Assembly: GCA_963995525.1 (NCBI GenBank)
Contig: OZ023209.1
Span: 30,574,544 to 30,638,543, forward strand
DNA length: 64,000 nucleotides
DNA from: Escarpia spicata
Lineage: Eukaryota > Annelida > Polychaeta > Sabellida > Siboglinidae
Direction: 5' to 3'
Under the pieces are notes generated by a model. The model had not been told where the DNA came from, ran no database searches, and saw only the letters and a program-made list of their open reading frames with translations. Made by a program: the position numbers and the translations under genes. Shown piece after piece: positions 32,955-44,525 of the stretch. How positions within the stretch are numbered: the stretch's first letter is position 1; each line of letters opens with the position of its first letter.

Positions 32955-34086
32955 TTTATGTTTTGGAAGATATCACTAAGTGGGTAGATGATGGATCACC
33001 AGTAGATATCATCTACTTAGATTTTCAAAAAGCTTTCGACAAAGTGCCACATCAAAGATTACTGCTTAAACTAAAGGCACATGGCATAGGAAATGGTATA
33101 ATTAACTGGATATAAAAATGGCTGATTGACAGAAGACAACGGGTAGTTGTTGATGGGGAGGCTTCAAACTGGAAATAAATTTTGAGTGGGGTTCCACAGG
33201 GATCAGTACTGGGACCTATATTATTCTTATTATATATAAACGATTTGGACGATGATATAGCTAGCAAGATGTTGAAATTTGCAGATGATACAAAAGTGTT
33301 TAGAAGGATTAAAAGTGATGGAGATAGACAGCATTTACAAGATGATCTTGACAGGTTGATCAGATGATCTGAAAAGTGGCAAATGTTGTTCAATTTTGGG
33401 AAATGTAAATGCCTTCACACAGGACACGGGAACGAATATGTAGAATATACAATGGGGGGAACTGTATTAAGTACTACTGTAAAAGAAAAAGACTTAGGGC
33501 TGACAATTAGTGCTGACATGAAGGTTTCAGAGCAGTGTGGAATTGCAGCTTCAAAAGGAAATCAAATCCTTGGATTGGTTAGGCGAAATATAGCATATAA
33601 AGAAAAAGAACCAATAATACCGCTGTACAAAACAATAGTTAGGCCTCATTTAGAATATTGTATACAAGCATGGAGGCCATACCGCAAGAAGGACATAGAT
33701 ATGCTAGAAAGAGTACAGAGGAGAGCGACTAAAATGATACCAAAACTGAGGGATCTTAGTTATGAAAAACCCTAAAAGAATGTGGTTTAACAACACTAGA
33801 GACCAGGAGATTGAGAGGAGATCAGATAGAAGTGTTTAAAATAATAAATGGTTATGAAAATATTGATAGAAATAAGTTTTTTTTCAGTTAAAAAGATAGA
33901 AGGACCTGAGGACATGAAGTTACATTAGTAAAGGAGCAGTGTAGATTAGACCTAAGAAAGTTCTCATTTTCACAAAGGACTGTGAATAAATGGAACAGAT
34001 TATCTGATGATTGTGTGGGTGGTAGTAGTGTGAATATATTTAAAAATAAAATCGACACATACCTCAGAAAGGCTGAATATATGTAA
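32955..34086 (+). mobile_element. CR1-like LINE, 5'-truncated copy
   Basis: The frames encode [49 protein letters not shown], then KDLGLTISADMKVSEQC, IVRPHLEYCIQAWRP and LSDDCVGGSSVNIFKNKID before a stop. This is most of a reverse transcriptase plus the C-terminus. In-frame stops (near 33,113, 33,176 and 33,365) and frame shifts make it a pseudogene copy. Confidence 0.92.
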
Positions 34087-34169
34087 ATAAAATTGGTTGG
34101 TTGGACTCTCGACAAGCCAAAGGGCTTCCTTGTCCACCTGCCATATAGAGTTAATTCTCTGGATGACAA

Positions 34170-34815
34170 TCTTGTTAAATCTTGTTAAATAGGTGGCCTA
34201 AGAGCCAATCAACGTCTCTACCCGAATCTGGGGTAAAGCCCCCTACCGGTAACATTGGCAGGAGCTTACTAATCCAGGTCGTAGTGACGGTGTCGCGCTT
34301 ACATTTATCCGGGCGTTAAATAATATCCGGGTGACGTTTCTGCGCGTGCGCGTATCTAGGGAAATGTATTTAGCAACAGCTATGACTGTCGTGTTTTCAT
34401 TTGGACCATTATGTATGTTTATATGTATATATATATTTACATATATGTCTATATATATATACATAAATTATAAAATGTTTGCTTCCCACAGACATAAACA
34501 ATTTATGTCGTAAAACAGTTTCTTCTCCACGCAAATGTCACGCGACTTACTCTTATACGTTGTCGCAAATCAGAAACAGCAAATTATAATTATATACTCT
34601 ATACACTATAACGCTCATATTATGACAACAAACGAAACATATTTAACTACTGGATATTATTTATCACTACGTGATCTACTGGATATAATACAAATAGTAT
34701 GCCTTACATATGCAAATAAACATCACCCGGATAACATTTAACGCCCGGATAAATGTAAGTGCGACAACGGACCAATGCTGCCACTTCACAGCGGCTGGAA
34801 AATCGAGGCTAGCAC
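34170..34815 (-). repeat. Dispersed repeat carrying a nested 476-bp element
   Basis: 34,190-34,290 plus 34,767-34,815 match the reverse complement of 37,058-37,200 (for example TACCGGTAACATTGGCAGG and CAATGCTGCCAC). The two parts are separated only by the inverted-repeat element at 34,291-34,766. Confidence 0.8.
34291..34766. mobile_element. 476-bp non-autonomous DNA transposon with 4-bp target duplication
   Basis: The ends are inverted repeats: TGTCGCGCTTACATTTATCC on the left and TGTCGCACTTACATTTATCC inverted on the right, continuing through GGGCGTTAAAT. ACGG flanks both sides (34,287-34,290; 34,767-34,770). The paralogous sequence at about 37,100 has a single copy of this tetramer (AGGG), so the duplication is supported. 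The interior is AT-rich and non-coding. The superfamily is not assigned. Confidence 0.88.
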
Positions 34816-35595
34816 GACTCCGCTGTCTCGGCTGGCTCGTCTGATGACATTTGAAGACGGGGGAGGTAGGAGGGGGGGGGGGGGGGGGCGATGCTGTTTA
34901 ATTTTTTTCCGGCACATTCCAAAGGTTTAGGGGGAGCACTGTAACCGCATTCTAAAAGGTCTCCGAAAACGCTAAATTACAATTACAAACGCCCCCCCCC
35001 CCCCCCGATCCGCCTATGACAAGGACGGTTTAACAATTGTATCTATATTTAGACCTGACCGAGAAGAACAGGTCAGCTTATGCAGTCCCTGGTAACACGT
35101 TCACCGGTCGCACATGTGCGGGACTGATGAATTTCGATAATATCTTTAGTAAGTGTGCCAAACGGTGGAAATTAATCAAATTAATAATTCATTTTGTGAT
35201 GAAACCGTGCTCCCTATGCAGCCGTAGGCCACGGTGGCAAATTCTGTTGTTGTGTTAAACCATCGGATGATTCCTGGTGTTGAGTGCGTTATTGGATGTA
35301 TGGGTGGATACGATTGCAAAGAACATGCGTTTATCAAACCGATGTAAGAGAAATCGGCGTCAAAGTCATTCGCTAGATGGCACCACCATCGCGACGGCTT
35401 GCCATTTCCACTAAATTCACTAGTACGTTTGCGACCGACGTAAGCGTTTTGTTATTGGGATCCGTCTGCCTGCACAATACAATGGTGTTGCGGCGACCGA
35501 CTTCACAAAATGATGCTACAGTTCATTGTAAGATATTTAAGTCGGGTCTTGGACACCATATCGCGTAACCACGTAACAAGACATAGATATACGTC
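34816..35595. other. No gene recognised; G-run/C-run pair
   Basis: A G16 run (about 34,873-34,888) and a C15 run (about 34,992-35,006) enclose about 100 bp with CACATTCCAAAGGTTTAGGG, a phrase also found inverted at 12,137-12,157. The right side reads GATCCGCCTATGAC, like a hAT-type end. This may be a small MITE. The rest shows nothing. Confidence 0.35.
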
Positions 35596-35597
35596 TT

Positions 35598-35890
35598 TTG
35601 AAAGCGACATCCATGTGTGTACGCCCATCCTGCGGCATGTCCAAGCCAGCACGGAGGATCGGACATGTAGAGAACGTGCAGAAGTTGTGTGAGGTAAGGT
35701 TGACAAAGAGAGCGTGGGAAGGAGAAGAGGAGGACCACATTAGGATGGAGAGACAGTGTCACGGAAATATCGAAAGGGGAGGATGAACAGCCAATATTGG
35801 AAGACAGTTGCTGATGATAGGTGAAGGGCTATTGTCGAGTGTGCGTAACCGACCGAGTGACGTCACGCCCACCCCGCAAGGGGTTAATGG
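35598..35890 (+). mobile_element. Possible LINE C-terminal fragment
   Basis: The frame RRIGHVENVQ...LTKRAWEGEEE and a following QLLMIGEG block loosely resemble the basic C-terminal end of RTE-like LINEs. It is short and broken, and could be chance. Confidence 0.35.
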
Positions 35891-36970
35891 AGAAGCACGT
35901 AGCCTGTTAAAATTATTTCATAATTATTCTCTCCTTTTTGGGTAATTCAAATTAAATAAGGTCACGTCACACATTTACGTTGTCGTCTACCTAACCAGAT
36001 TTTCACACAGTCATTTGTAATTATTCTACCATTTGTAGAGCAACGGCAATCGCAGTAGGGCCTAATATATCTTGATTTTTCTAAAAGGAATTTCCTCGCA
36101 AGAACAGAAGAAGCAGCAACAGCGACAATTAAGACGAAGAAGAAGTAGAATACAGAAGAAAAAGAGCATCAAAAGCAGCAAGAGCCGGCGGACCCTAATT
36201 AACTTCGGTTTTGTGAACTATGCGTGACCTCTCAATACACTTCCCGCGAGTGATTGATTGACAGCTGTCACCCAACAGCGTGCGCGACCTGTGACATTAA
36301 GTTATATATCAGTAGCAATAACGATCGATAGATTGGCAAAATACTCTCATGTGCAGAGGCGATAATATCATATGGTAAATAATCTCGCCCGCCTGTAGAT
36401 TAACAGTGGCGGGCCGTTGGCCGAGTTATTATCCGGATTGTTTCGTCTCAGGCGATCACGTCAATAATGTAATATTGTCCGTGCCAACATTGGCGCAACG
36501 GCTATTTGTGTGATTGCAAAATAGAGCAGATGTGACTGCATGCTTAATTCAGAACGACCATTTATTTGTCTACGTTTAAGCCAAGCACCATGCCCGGGGG
36601 CGTGATTAAGAGATGTAGGTGCACGTGCGGTGCTGGGGACTCCCGTAGTTTCAAGTCGCAAAGTCGATGGGCCTATCGGAGGCGACGCCTAGCGATGTTC
36701 CGGGAACTAACGGAGGGTACCGCTCGCTAAACGCATCGCACATTTCTTAGCTATCCGCGCAAGTCAACTGTGCTATTTGATACAATGCCTCTGGTGGATA
36801 TCCTACGCAATGAATGGAAGTTCGCTCAATCAGGTGTACGTCGTCCTAGTTATTTCCGCCTATCACGAGTGTGACCGTTGGAACCACTCAAATGCCTACG
36901 CCCCATATCAACGAGAAACTCCAGGAAACCCCAATAATTACCAGACCGACCATTCCGTTATAGTGCATTT
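35891..36970. other. No gene recognised
   Basis: Includes a purine-rich GAAGAAG stretch near 36,100-36,190. No exon or element was supported. Confidence 0.35.
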
Positions 36971-36974
36971 TCTA

Positions 36975-38490
36975 CTAGCCTCGATTATTCAGGCGCGACG
37001 ATATGGGATCACCGTAGGGCTCCCGTTATACCTCCTGGAAGGTAATACTGGTTTTCATAGCCTCGATTACCCAGGCGCCGTGAGGTGGCAGCATTGGCCC
37101 CTCATTACGACCTGGATTATTAAGGCCCTGCCAATGTTACCGGTAGGGGGCTTTACCCCAGATTCGGGTAGAGGCGATGATTGGCTCTCAGGCCAACTAT
37201 GAAATAACAAATTAAATAAGGATACACTTTTATCAGATAATACTATACTATAACAACCAGTCAACATTAAACTTATATTGAAACACGTCACACACAAAAT
37301 AAACCGACCTTAAACTGTTTTCGTAGTTTAATGCCTTTTAATCACATGCATATTCACTGAACTGTGGAATATTTTCCTGCATAGAGGTAACCACAAGACT
37401 GAAGAAGAAGCAGAAGAAGAAGAAGAAGAAGCAGAAGCAGAAGGAGAAGAAGAAGAAGAAGAAGCAGAAGAAGAAGAAGAAGAAGAAGAAGAAGAAGAAG
37501 AAGAAGCAGAAGGAGAAGAAGAAGAAGAAGAAGCAGAAGAAGAAGAAGCAGAAGCAGAAGAAGAAGCAGAAGAAGAAGAAGAAGAAGCAGAAGAAGAAGA
37601 AGAAGAAGCAGAAGAAGAAGAAGCAGAAGCAGAAGGAGAAGAAGAAGAAGCAGAAGAAGAAGAAGCAGAAGCAGAAGAAGAAGAAGAAGAAGCAGAAGGA
37701 GAAGAAGAAGAAGAAGAAGCAGAAGAAGAAGAAGAAGAAGCAGAAGAAGAAGAAGAAGCAGAAGAAGAAGAAGAAGAAGAAGCAGAAGAAGAAGAAGAAG
37801 CAGAAGCAGAAGAAGAAGAAGAAGAAGCAGAAGAAGCAGAAGCAGAAGGAGAAGAAGAAGAAGCAGAAGCAGAAGGAGAAGGAGAAGAAGAAGACGACGA
37901 AGAACAAGAACAAGAAAAACAAGAACAAGAAAAACAAGAACAAGAAGAACAAGAAGGTGGCAGCTCTCGTGGCTGTCAACAAGTGGGCAGTCAAAACGCG
38001 TTTCTGAACCAGACTATCTTCCTGGCGAAGTCTCGCAGCCAGGCGAGAGTCGGTTAAGCGATACTATGGTTTTCACTGTACGACACTGATCCCGGTTTAC
38101 CATGAATTCGGGTAGAGACGATGATTTGCTCTCAGGCTAACAATAAAACTAAAAGTTGAATGTAAGAGTCAACTTATATAAGTTTATGCTACGCATTGGA
38201 AACTTTGGTTATATTGACACAAGTGATAAACAAAAAAGTTAAATCCTACTTTATTTTGGGATTAAGAATTTCGACAACGACGCTGACTGGATGCTCGTCC
38301 AAAACATTTGCTGCTGCCAGCGTACGCAAAATGGATTCGCGGGTAGCGCTAGCCTCGATTATCCAGGCGCCGCGAGATGGGAGCACCGTAGGAGCGATAT
38401 TAGATGAGTGCATTCATAACGCGTGTTCTCGGCCAGACTCTGTTTCCCGGCGAAGTCACGCAGCCGGGCGAGAGTTGGTTACGCGAGACT
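36975..38490 (+). repeat. Composite of dispersed repeats interrupted by a GAA-rich expansion
   Basis: The segment TAGCCTCGATTA(T/C)(T/C)CAGGCG occurs three times (36,979, 37,060 and 38,348). GATTCGGGTAGAG...GATGATTGGCTCTCAGG at 37,155-37,190 recurs in diverged form at 38,105-38,140. CCTGGCGAAGTCTCGCAGCC at 38,021 recurs as CCCGGCGAAGTCACGCAGCC at 38,445. 37,198-37,362 and 37,955-38,070 are the two halves of the repeat seen whole at 32.4 kb. No coding potential was recognised. Confidence 0.7.
37399..37953. repeat. ~555-bp GAA/GCAGAA-rich microsatellite
   Basis: Almost pure purine sequence of AGAAGA and GCAGAA units, with pure (GAA)n runs. The 218-codon Phe/Cys-rich open frame on the minus strand is low complexity. 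Confidence 0.97.
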
Positions 38491-38499
38491 AAATTTCTA

Positions 38500-39230
38500 C
38501 AAATTATTTCAACTGCCAGACATGTAACACCAGCCACGATTGGCCCAAACCAAAATCGCCATGACTTGAATGGCAACAAGGTGACTGGACAACGGGCTCA
38601 ACCAGACTTTAACATTTCTACAAGGCAATATGTCAGTGAGACTGGTGCAGTGAGAAGATCCCCTGGTCCGCGAGGATGGACGTAACTCAAGAAGATAGCT
38701 CAACATACCTTGCTGTTGTGTGTACTTTGTTCTCCCGGTGGCATCGTATTATCTGTCATAGCTCAAATTGTCGTGATATTGTGCATCGCCTTATTACGTG
38801 TCAGCCACATTTATATTGAGCTTAAACACATAATCAACAATTACACATTTTAGAACCTTTCACAATGGTCCTACGTTAGTCATATCATCGACTAAGCTAC
38901 TATAAAAGCCGCCTCACTGTCGATTAATGTATGCGCGTCTCTGGGTAATCATTTATAGACGTGACACGATTTTGCAATAATACCCGCGACAGGAGCGTCG
39001 TCGTTAAGCGCAGCCGATGTCCACAGGTCCATATTTCATGACGCCGTTTCTGGTGACCAGTACGACGTTGGGGATATTACATCGATCGACCGGTCAGGGC
39101 AATCAAATATGAGTAGGCCTATTGCCGTATGCAACAGCCAACCATTCAGGGGTAGGCAAATGAGAGCTGAGAGCGCAGATGGTTTTCCCATTGGCGGCAA
39201 TGTTATAGTTTTCTCAGATTTTAAGAGAAC
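38500..39230. other. No gene recognised
   Basis: Mixed sequence between repeats; nothing supportable. Confidence 0.35.
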
Positions 39231-39232
39231 TT

Positions 39233-39602
39233 AAAAGGCGGGATACACTGGCACGTTTCGCCCGATCCGATCAGACCAGACCAGACCAAACCAGACTCAC
39301 CCCGACTGTAGTGTATACGCTACACCGACTGACAGCGACTGAATCATATTTGAAGCCGGTGTGACATCTAATCACGTAAACTTGAAAAATTTCGAATACG
39401 TCGGGACTAGTCGCCGTCAGTCTAACCTAGTCGAAAGTGTTTTCAAGTTTACGTGATTATGACTCACAAGCTTCAACTACGACTCGGTCAGTGTCAGTCG
39501 GTGTATTGTATACTGTCGTCGGGGTAAGTCTGGTATGGTCTGGTCTGGTCTGATCTAGTCTGGTCTAGTCGGACGAAAAGGGCCTGTGTATCCCGGTCTT
39601 AG
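39233..39602. mobile_element. Foldback element with (GACCA)n arms, copy 3
   Basis: The ends are GGCGGGATACACTGGCACGT and, inverted, GACCGGGATACACAGGCC. Both arms carry GACCA/TGGTC pentamers. The core has AATCACGTAAACTTGA and its inverse TCAAGTTTACGTGATT, about 60 bp apart. It is the most symmetric of the four copies. Confidence 0.88.
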
Positions 39603-40820
39603 CATATCCTGAATCTTCTTCACAGCCACTGTAATCAAACAAATTCCTGTCTATATATTACTCATGTATTAAGTTAGGCCCTACTGCGTCTACGTGTGCT
39701 GTGGTAAATAAATGCCAAGAATCACCCCGCCTATTAAACGCCCTAAAATGCATCACTTTACTGCCAACTAACACCCCCACGCAGTTGCAGACATTTCACA
39801 TCAAAAGTGCTTCGTAATATTCCATCAATCATATTTGACTAGGTCCTACATTCTGTAACAAATAACTGGAATGTTAACCGAGCTCTGGCGGCATGAGTCG
39901 GCAACGGAAACACGCGACGTTTAGGAGAACGATTAGGGAGTTAAGACCGCCTCAGAATCTTTGCCTACGACCAACATAAATTACCGGTTTCGACGGCACA
40001 ATTCACAGTTATATACTGATAAACAAAATACATGACACCATTTGTGAAAAATATAGGTTTTCGTAGAGCTGTAGCGTAGTTCATGGTTGACGAAGTAACA
40101 ATTAACTCGCTGTCGTTGTTGTTAATTTAAATTATATTATATGATGACTTACTGTTCCGTATGCGAACCGAATGGCGACAGCACGGATATCACAACGAGG
40201 TGTCTTTTAGACTGAATGTTCGGCTGCTTCAAAGAGTTGAACTAATTCGGCTTAAACCATAATGGAAACTATGTCAAGCGTAAAGCCTGAAAGATGTTTA
40301 TAATGTAATGACACAATACCAGTTATACGTTGGTTTAATGCGTACAGACAAACGGAGGTATCAAGTGGAAGACATCGTATACACCATTCAGAGGCAAAGG
40401 TTTTTTGGCAACATTCATACGTAATAAAACATTTATGTATACACCTGCTAGATTTGTGTTTCAATCGACTCGATGCATAGACAAAAGCAGGGAAATGTCA
40501 AACAGTTTCTCAGTACACATCATTACTCGTCTGACTGATTGTTTCAAAACGTCGCGAAGGGCAATTGTCACGGATGGAAAGGTAAACATATAAGACTTAA
40601 CGTAACAAAATTTCTCGATAGCTCTCTTCTAAAGAACACGTTGCGTCATCAACACCTTACCGGTAGAAACGGCTACACACACATACACACACCGGAAGCC
40701 GGGATAATGCTCCGGTGGTTAACTGCTTCGCCATCAATCACCGTGCAACATTACGCCAGACGTTTGCAGAGGAAACAATTAAGTCTTTGACACTGCCTCC
40801 GCGAGCTTGGAGTTGAACTA
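39603..40820. other. No gene recognised
   Basis: No exon, RNA gene or element could be supported here. Confidence 0.35.
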
Positions 40821-40823
40821 GGT

Positions 40824-42173
40824 CAGCGTTCCGCAAATATTAAAGGTGCGAGCCAAACCCGGGGGGTGCACTACCTATAGTATACTAGCAGTACTGTGGA
40901 TGTGCCGACTTCACGGGTCGTTTTTTTTACCGAGGCTTCCTAGATCAAGGGTCTGTTTTTCACATGTTCACCCTAGAACAAGGGCCAACATTATACAGAA
41001 GTCCCCTAGACAGGGGTATCATTTCGAGCGACTCTCCATAGAACAAGCCACAAGGCTATGTTTTTATCGCAGCATTCACGGTTACCTATCGCGTATTATA
41101 TTTCGGTATATATTGGCAACTACTCGGGGCATAATATGTATCGGAATACACACACATATAGATATGTTTATGTTTATATGAATTAAATACTTACTTAAAA
41201 ATTGTGTCTTTCTTAAATGTGTCCCTAGATCAAGGGTATACTTTTTAATATTGGATCAAAGCAAAGGTAGGGGTATGTGACCTTCGGCTGCACATCCCTA
41301 CCCGCATGTAAGGGTAATGCCTCCCGGGGGCCAACATTTGCCCGGTTATCTCTCTGCGGGCCAACGCTTTTAATTAGATAAGCCATACATTTTTGTGGGT
41401 GCTCGTAAAGAGTACATGTTTTGTCTTAACCAGAACCACATCTAAACAACAAATAAAAACACGCTACTTAATTTTAAACGCCACGTTATGTAATAGTCTA
41501 AAAACTAAACACATGGTGACGCTATGTGTTCTTCTGCAAACTAGGCCTACTACTCCCTGGAGAGAGCAGATTTATTGCAGGTCGCGAAACAACATTCAAG
41601 CGATATCGAAGGTGTTCTTGGTGTGACTCGTCGTTAGGAATAACATCAATAAAATGTTGCCGAGAAGTACGACCCATTTCTGCGCTGCTCAAGCCTGAGT
41701 CAAACAATGCTGAAAATCGGCACGTTTAGGGCTCATAAATTTCTTAGTGAAACATACTTCTATCAAACCCTTAAACCCCTATAATGTTGCAGTTTTTATA
41801 GAGATTCCCCTGCAAAGCAGCTGTGTTGTGTACGAACAATTGCGACAACTTCGGCAACGTCAGGCTGAGCGGTAAACGAACTTGCAAAGAAGCAGCGAAT
41901 TCGGCAAATCGACTAGTGACGGTGACCTGTAAAATGTCGTTTGTCTTCCCTGAAGCAGCACATTCAACGTGTTCAAATGTCGGAAAATGAGTGTCAGAAC
42001 GCAAAGCTGAACTCGAAGCTCAGTACCTTCCAGCAGAGCGACCGGCCCGCCAATTTCATGGACACAACTCACAATAGTCGCACATATCTTGCCAGAAACG
42101 CGTGTTTCACGGGCCAGCTGGAAATCGTCCGCGGGCCAAATTTGGCCCACGGACCAGGGTTTGCGGAACGTTG
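40824..42173 (-). mobile_element. hAT-like DNA transposon, 1.35 kb, decayed
   Basis: The terminal inverted repeats are CAGCGTTCCGCAAA (left) and CAACGTTCCGCAAA (right, inverted). Flanking 8-mers AACTAGGT and AGCTAGGT differ at one base, fitting the hAT 8-bp duplication. Inside the right end is GGGCCAAATTTGGCCC. A minus-strand frame near 41,900-42,060 contains LIFRHLNTLNVLLQGRQTTF, resembling the HLNxLNxxLQG segment of GTF2IRD2/ZBED-type hAT transposases. It is only a remnant; the catalytic regions were not found. The left part contains several short CCCTAGA(T)CAAGGG palindromes. Confidence 0.72.
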
Positions 42174-42181
42174 AGCTAGGT

Positions 42182-42965
42182 GAACTCTCCAAAAAGTCGC
42201 TGTTTGGTGTGTCGTGAATGTACATGTCACCATAGGCCTAACCGTCGTACATAATACATAATAAATAAACGGTCAGAAGAAAATTAACGTGTTTAAAATA
42301 AAAATATTTTCCTGCCGCCAGAGTCTGGTCAGCACTGAAAATATGAGTGTAGCATTTAATAACACAACTTCATGCCGTGTCTGCTGCTGAGTGAATGCGT
42401 AGGATCGGCTACGAATCTGTGGACATCCTTTGTTAATAATAGAACACACATCGTATATCACATACTACCTTCTGGATTATATTTCACGGCACACGGGTAG
42501 TATTTTAGAAACAGTAAAACGATATAGCAAGTGTGTCATAATCAGTAACTGTAATAAATCCGGTTCGCTGGAAGTCAATTAAGTATAGGTAAACGTGCGC
42601 GCACGTTGGGGTGGAAGCGTGCCAGTAGGCATACAGCGCGGTCAGGCACGCACGGCGAGTGTGCTTGCGTGTGAAGTCATTTTGGCACCTGATTCCGTTT
42701 CTTTGAGCAATTAATATGAACAGCTGTTACGATTGCATCCAACCTCCTGGTCTTAGCTCCGGATCCAGGCACACATCCGGAACACGTCCCTCGTAAACAA
42801 CTCTGCTAAATGTCGATGTCCGTTTCCCACTGTAGGTCAACACATGTGTCCAATCTATCGTGTGATTAAGAAAACAAATTTCCATTTGTTTTGTTTAATT
42901 GGTTGTACTAGCAGAACTGTCCATTCTCCGTGTGGCGGTACATCGGCCACACGTAGACGCAAAAG
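42182..42965. other. No gene recognised
   Basis: Between the hAT-like element and the 45-bp array; no supportable feature. Confidence 0.35.
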
Positions 42966-42967
42966 AC

Positions 42968-43562
42968 GGTTTCCCGGAGTATTTGTAAATGAGGTTTATT
43001 ATTACGTAATTCGGTTTCCTGGAGTATTTGTAAATTACGTTTGTTATTACGTGATTCGGTTTCCCGGATAATTTGTAAATTACGTTTATTATTACGTGAT
43101 TCGGTTTCCCGGACTATTTGTAAATGACGTTTATTATTACGTGATTCGGTTTCCCGCAGTATTTGTAAATGACGTTTATTATGACGTGATTCGGTTTCCC
43201 GCAGTATTTGTAAATGACGTTTATTATTATGTAATTCGGTTTCCCGGAGTAATTGTAAATTACGTTTGTTATTACGTGATTCGGTTTCCCACAGTATTTG
43301 TAAATTACGTTTATTATTACGTTATTTGATTTCCCGGAGTATTTGTAAATTACGTTTATTATTACGTAATTCGGTTTCCCGGAGTATTTGCAAATTACGT
43401 TATTATCACATGATTCGGTTTCCCGCACTATTGGTAAATTATGTTTATTATTACGTGATTCGGTTTCCCGCAGTATTTGTAAATGACGTTTATTATTACG
43501 TGATTCGGTTTCCCGGAGTATTTGTAAATTACGTTTATTATTACGTGATTCGCAACGTAAAT
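42968..43562. repeat. 45-bp tandem array, ~13 units
   Basis: The unit starts GGTTTCCCGGAGTATTTGTA and ends ATTACGTGATTC. Because 45 is divisible by 3, the array gives long 15-residue-periodic open frames on both strands. These are artefacts unless transcripts show otherwise. Each unit holds a TTACGT(A/G)A-type motif. Confidence 0.95.
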
Positions 43563-43571
43563 TACGTATGA

Positions 43572-43894
43572 AGGCCGGGATACACTGACACTTTTCGCCC
43601 GACCAGACCAGACCAGACCAGACCACATCACATCAGACCCCCATTAGGCGTCACCAGACTGCAGTGTATCCGCTACAGTGGCTACACCGACCGACACCTA
43701 CCGCGCTGTAATGGGAGCCGGCGTTACGTCATAATCACGTAAACTCGAAAACTGTTGAATACGTCAGACCGACACCGACCAGCTCAGACTAAAATCGACG
43801 TAGTGGAAAGTTTTCAAGTTTACGTGATTGTAACGTCACGCCGGCTTCTTGCCTGGTCGGGCGTAAAGTGCCAGTGTATCTTGGCCGTAACGTG
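43572..43894. mobile_element. Foldback element with (GACCA)n arm, copy 4
   Basis: The left end is GGCCGGGATACACTGACACT and the inverted right end GGCCAAGATACACTGGCAC. The left arm has GACCA pentamers; the right arm is shortened to one CTGGTCGGGCG. The core again pairs AATCACGTAAACTCGA with TCAAGTTTACGTGATT. It lies 10 bp after the 45-bp array. Confidence 0.87.
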
Positions 43895-44139
43895 CCTAGC
43901 TGATCAGTGGATTATTCACGTGACTCCGAACAATCGCAGAAATCACGCGTAACGTCATCAACAATGGATCTATATGTCAGTTTAACGTCCGTTACGAACT
44001 CTAGGTTGTTACAAACCCTTAACCAACGGGGGATTTGAAAAAAATAAGGTTTACCTTTCTTCCGAGGTGTCGTAGATTAATCCATAAAAGTTTGGCGCTC
44101 GGAGTGTCTAGAAGGTAAACGTTAAGATATCCGCACACA

Positions 44140-44525
44140 TACGGGCTACATACACACCTACGGGCTAGGTACACACCTACGGGCTACGTACACACCTACG
44201 GGCTACATTCACACATACGGGCTACGTACACACATACGGGCTACGTACACACCTACGGGCTACGTACACACCTACGGGCTACGTATACACCTACGGGCTA
44301 CGTACACACATACGGGCTACGTACACACCTACGGGCTACGTATACACCTACGGGCTACGTACACACCTACGGGCTACGTGCACACCTACGGGCTACGTAC
44401 ACACATACGGGCTACGTACACACCTACGGGCTACGTACAAACATACGGGCTTCGTACACACATACTGGCTACGTACACACATATGGGCTACGTACACACA
44501 TACGGGCTACGTACACATATACGCT
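44140..44525. repeat. 19-bp tandem array, ~20 units
   Basis: The unit is CACACCTACGGGCTACGTA, with a C/A polymorphism at one site (CCTACGG or CATACGG). It has a palindromic TACGTA at each junction. Confidence 0.95.

Noticed and set aside
37338..37994. Phe/Cys-rich 218-codon protein on the minus strand
   Set aside because: Produced by the GAA/GCAGAA tract; no domain outside the repeat.
42968..44525. CRISPR-like regular repeats
   Set aside because: The 45-bp and 19-bp units are head-to-tail with no unique spacers, in an animal genome. They are satellites.
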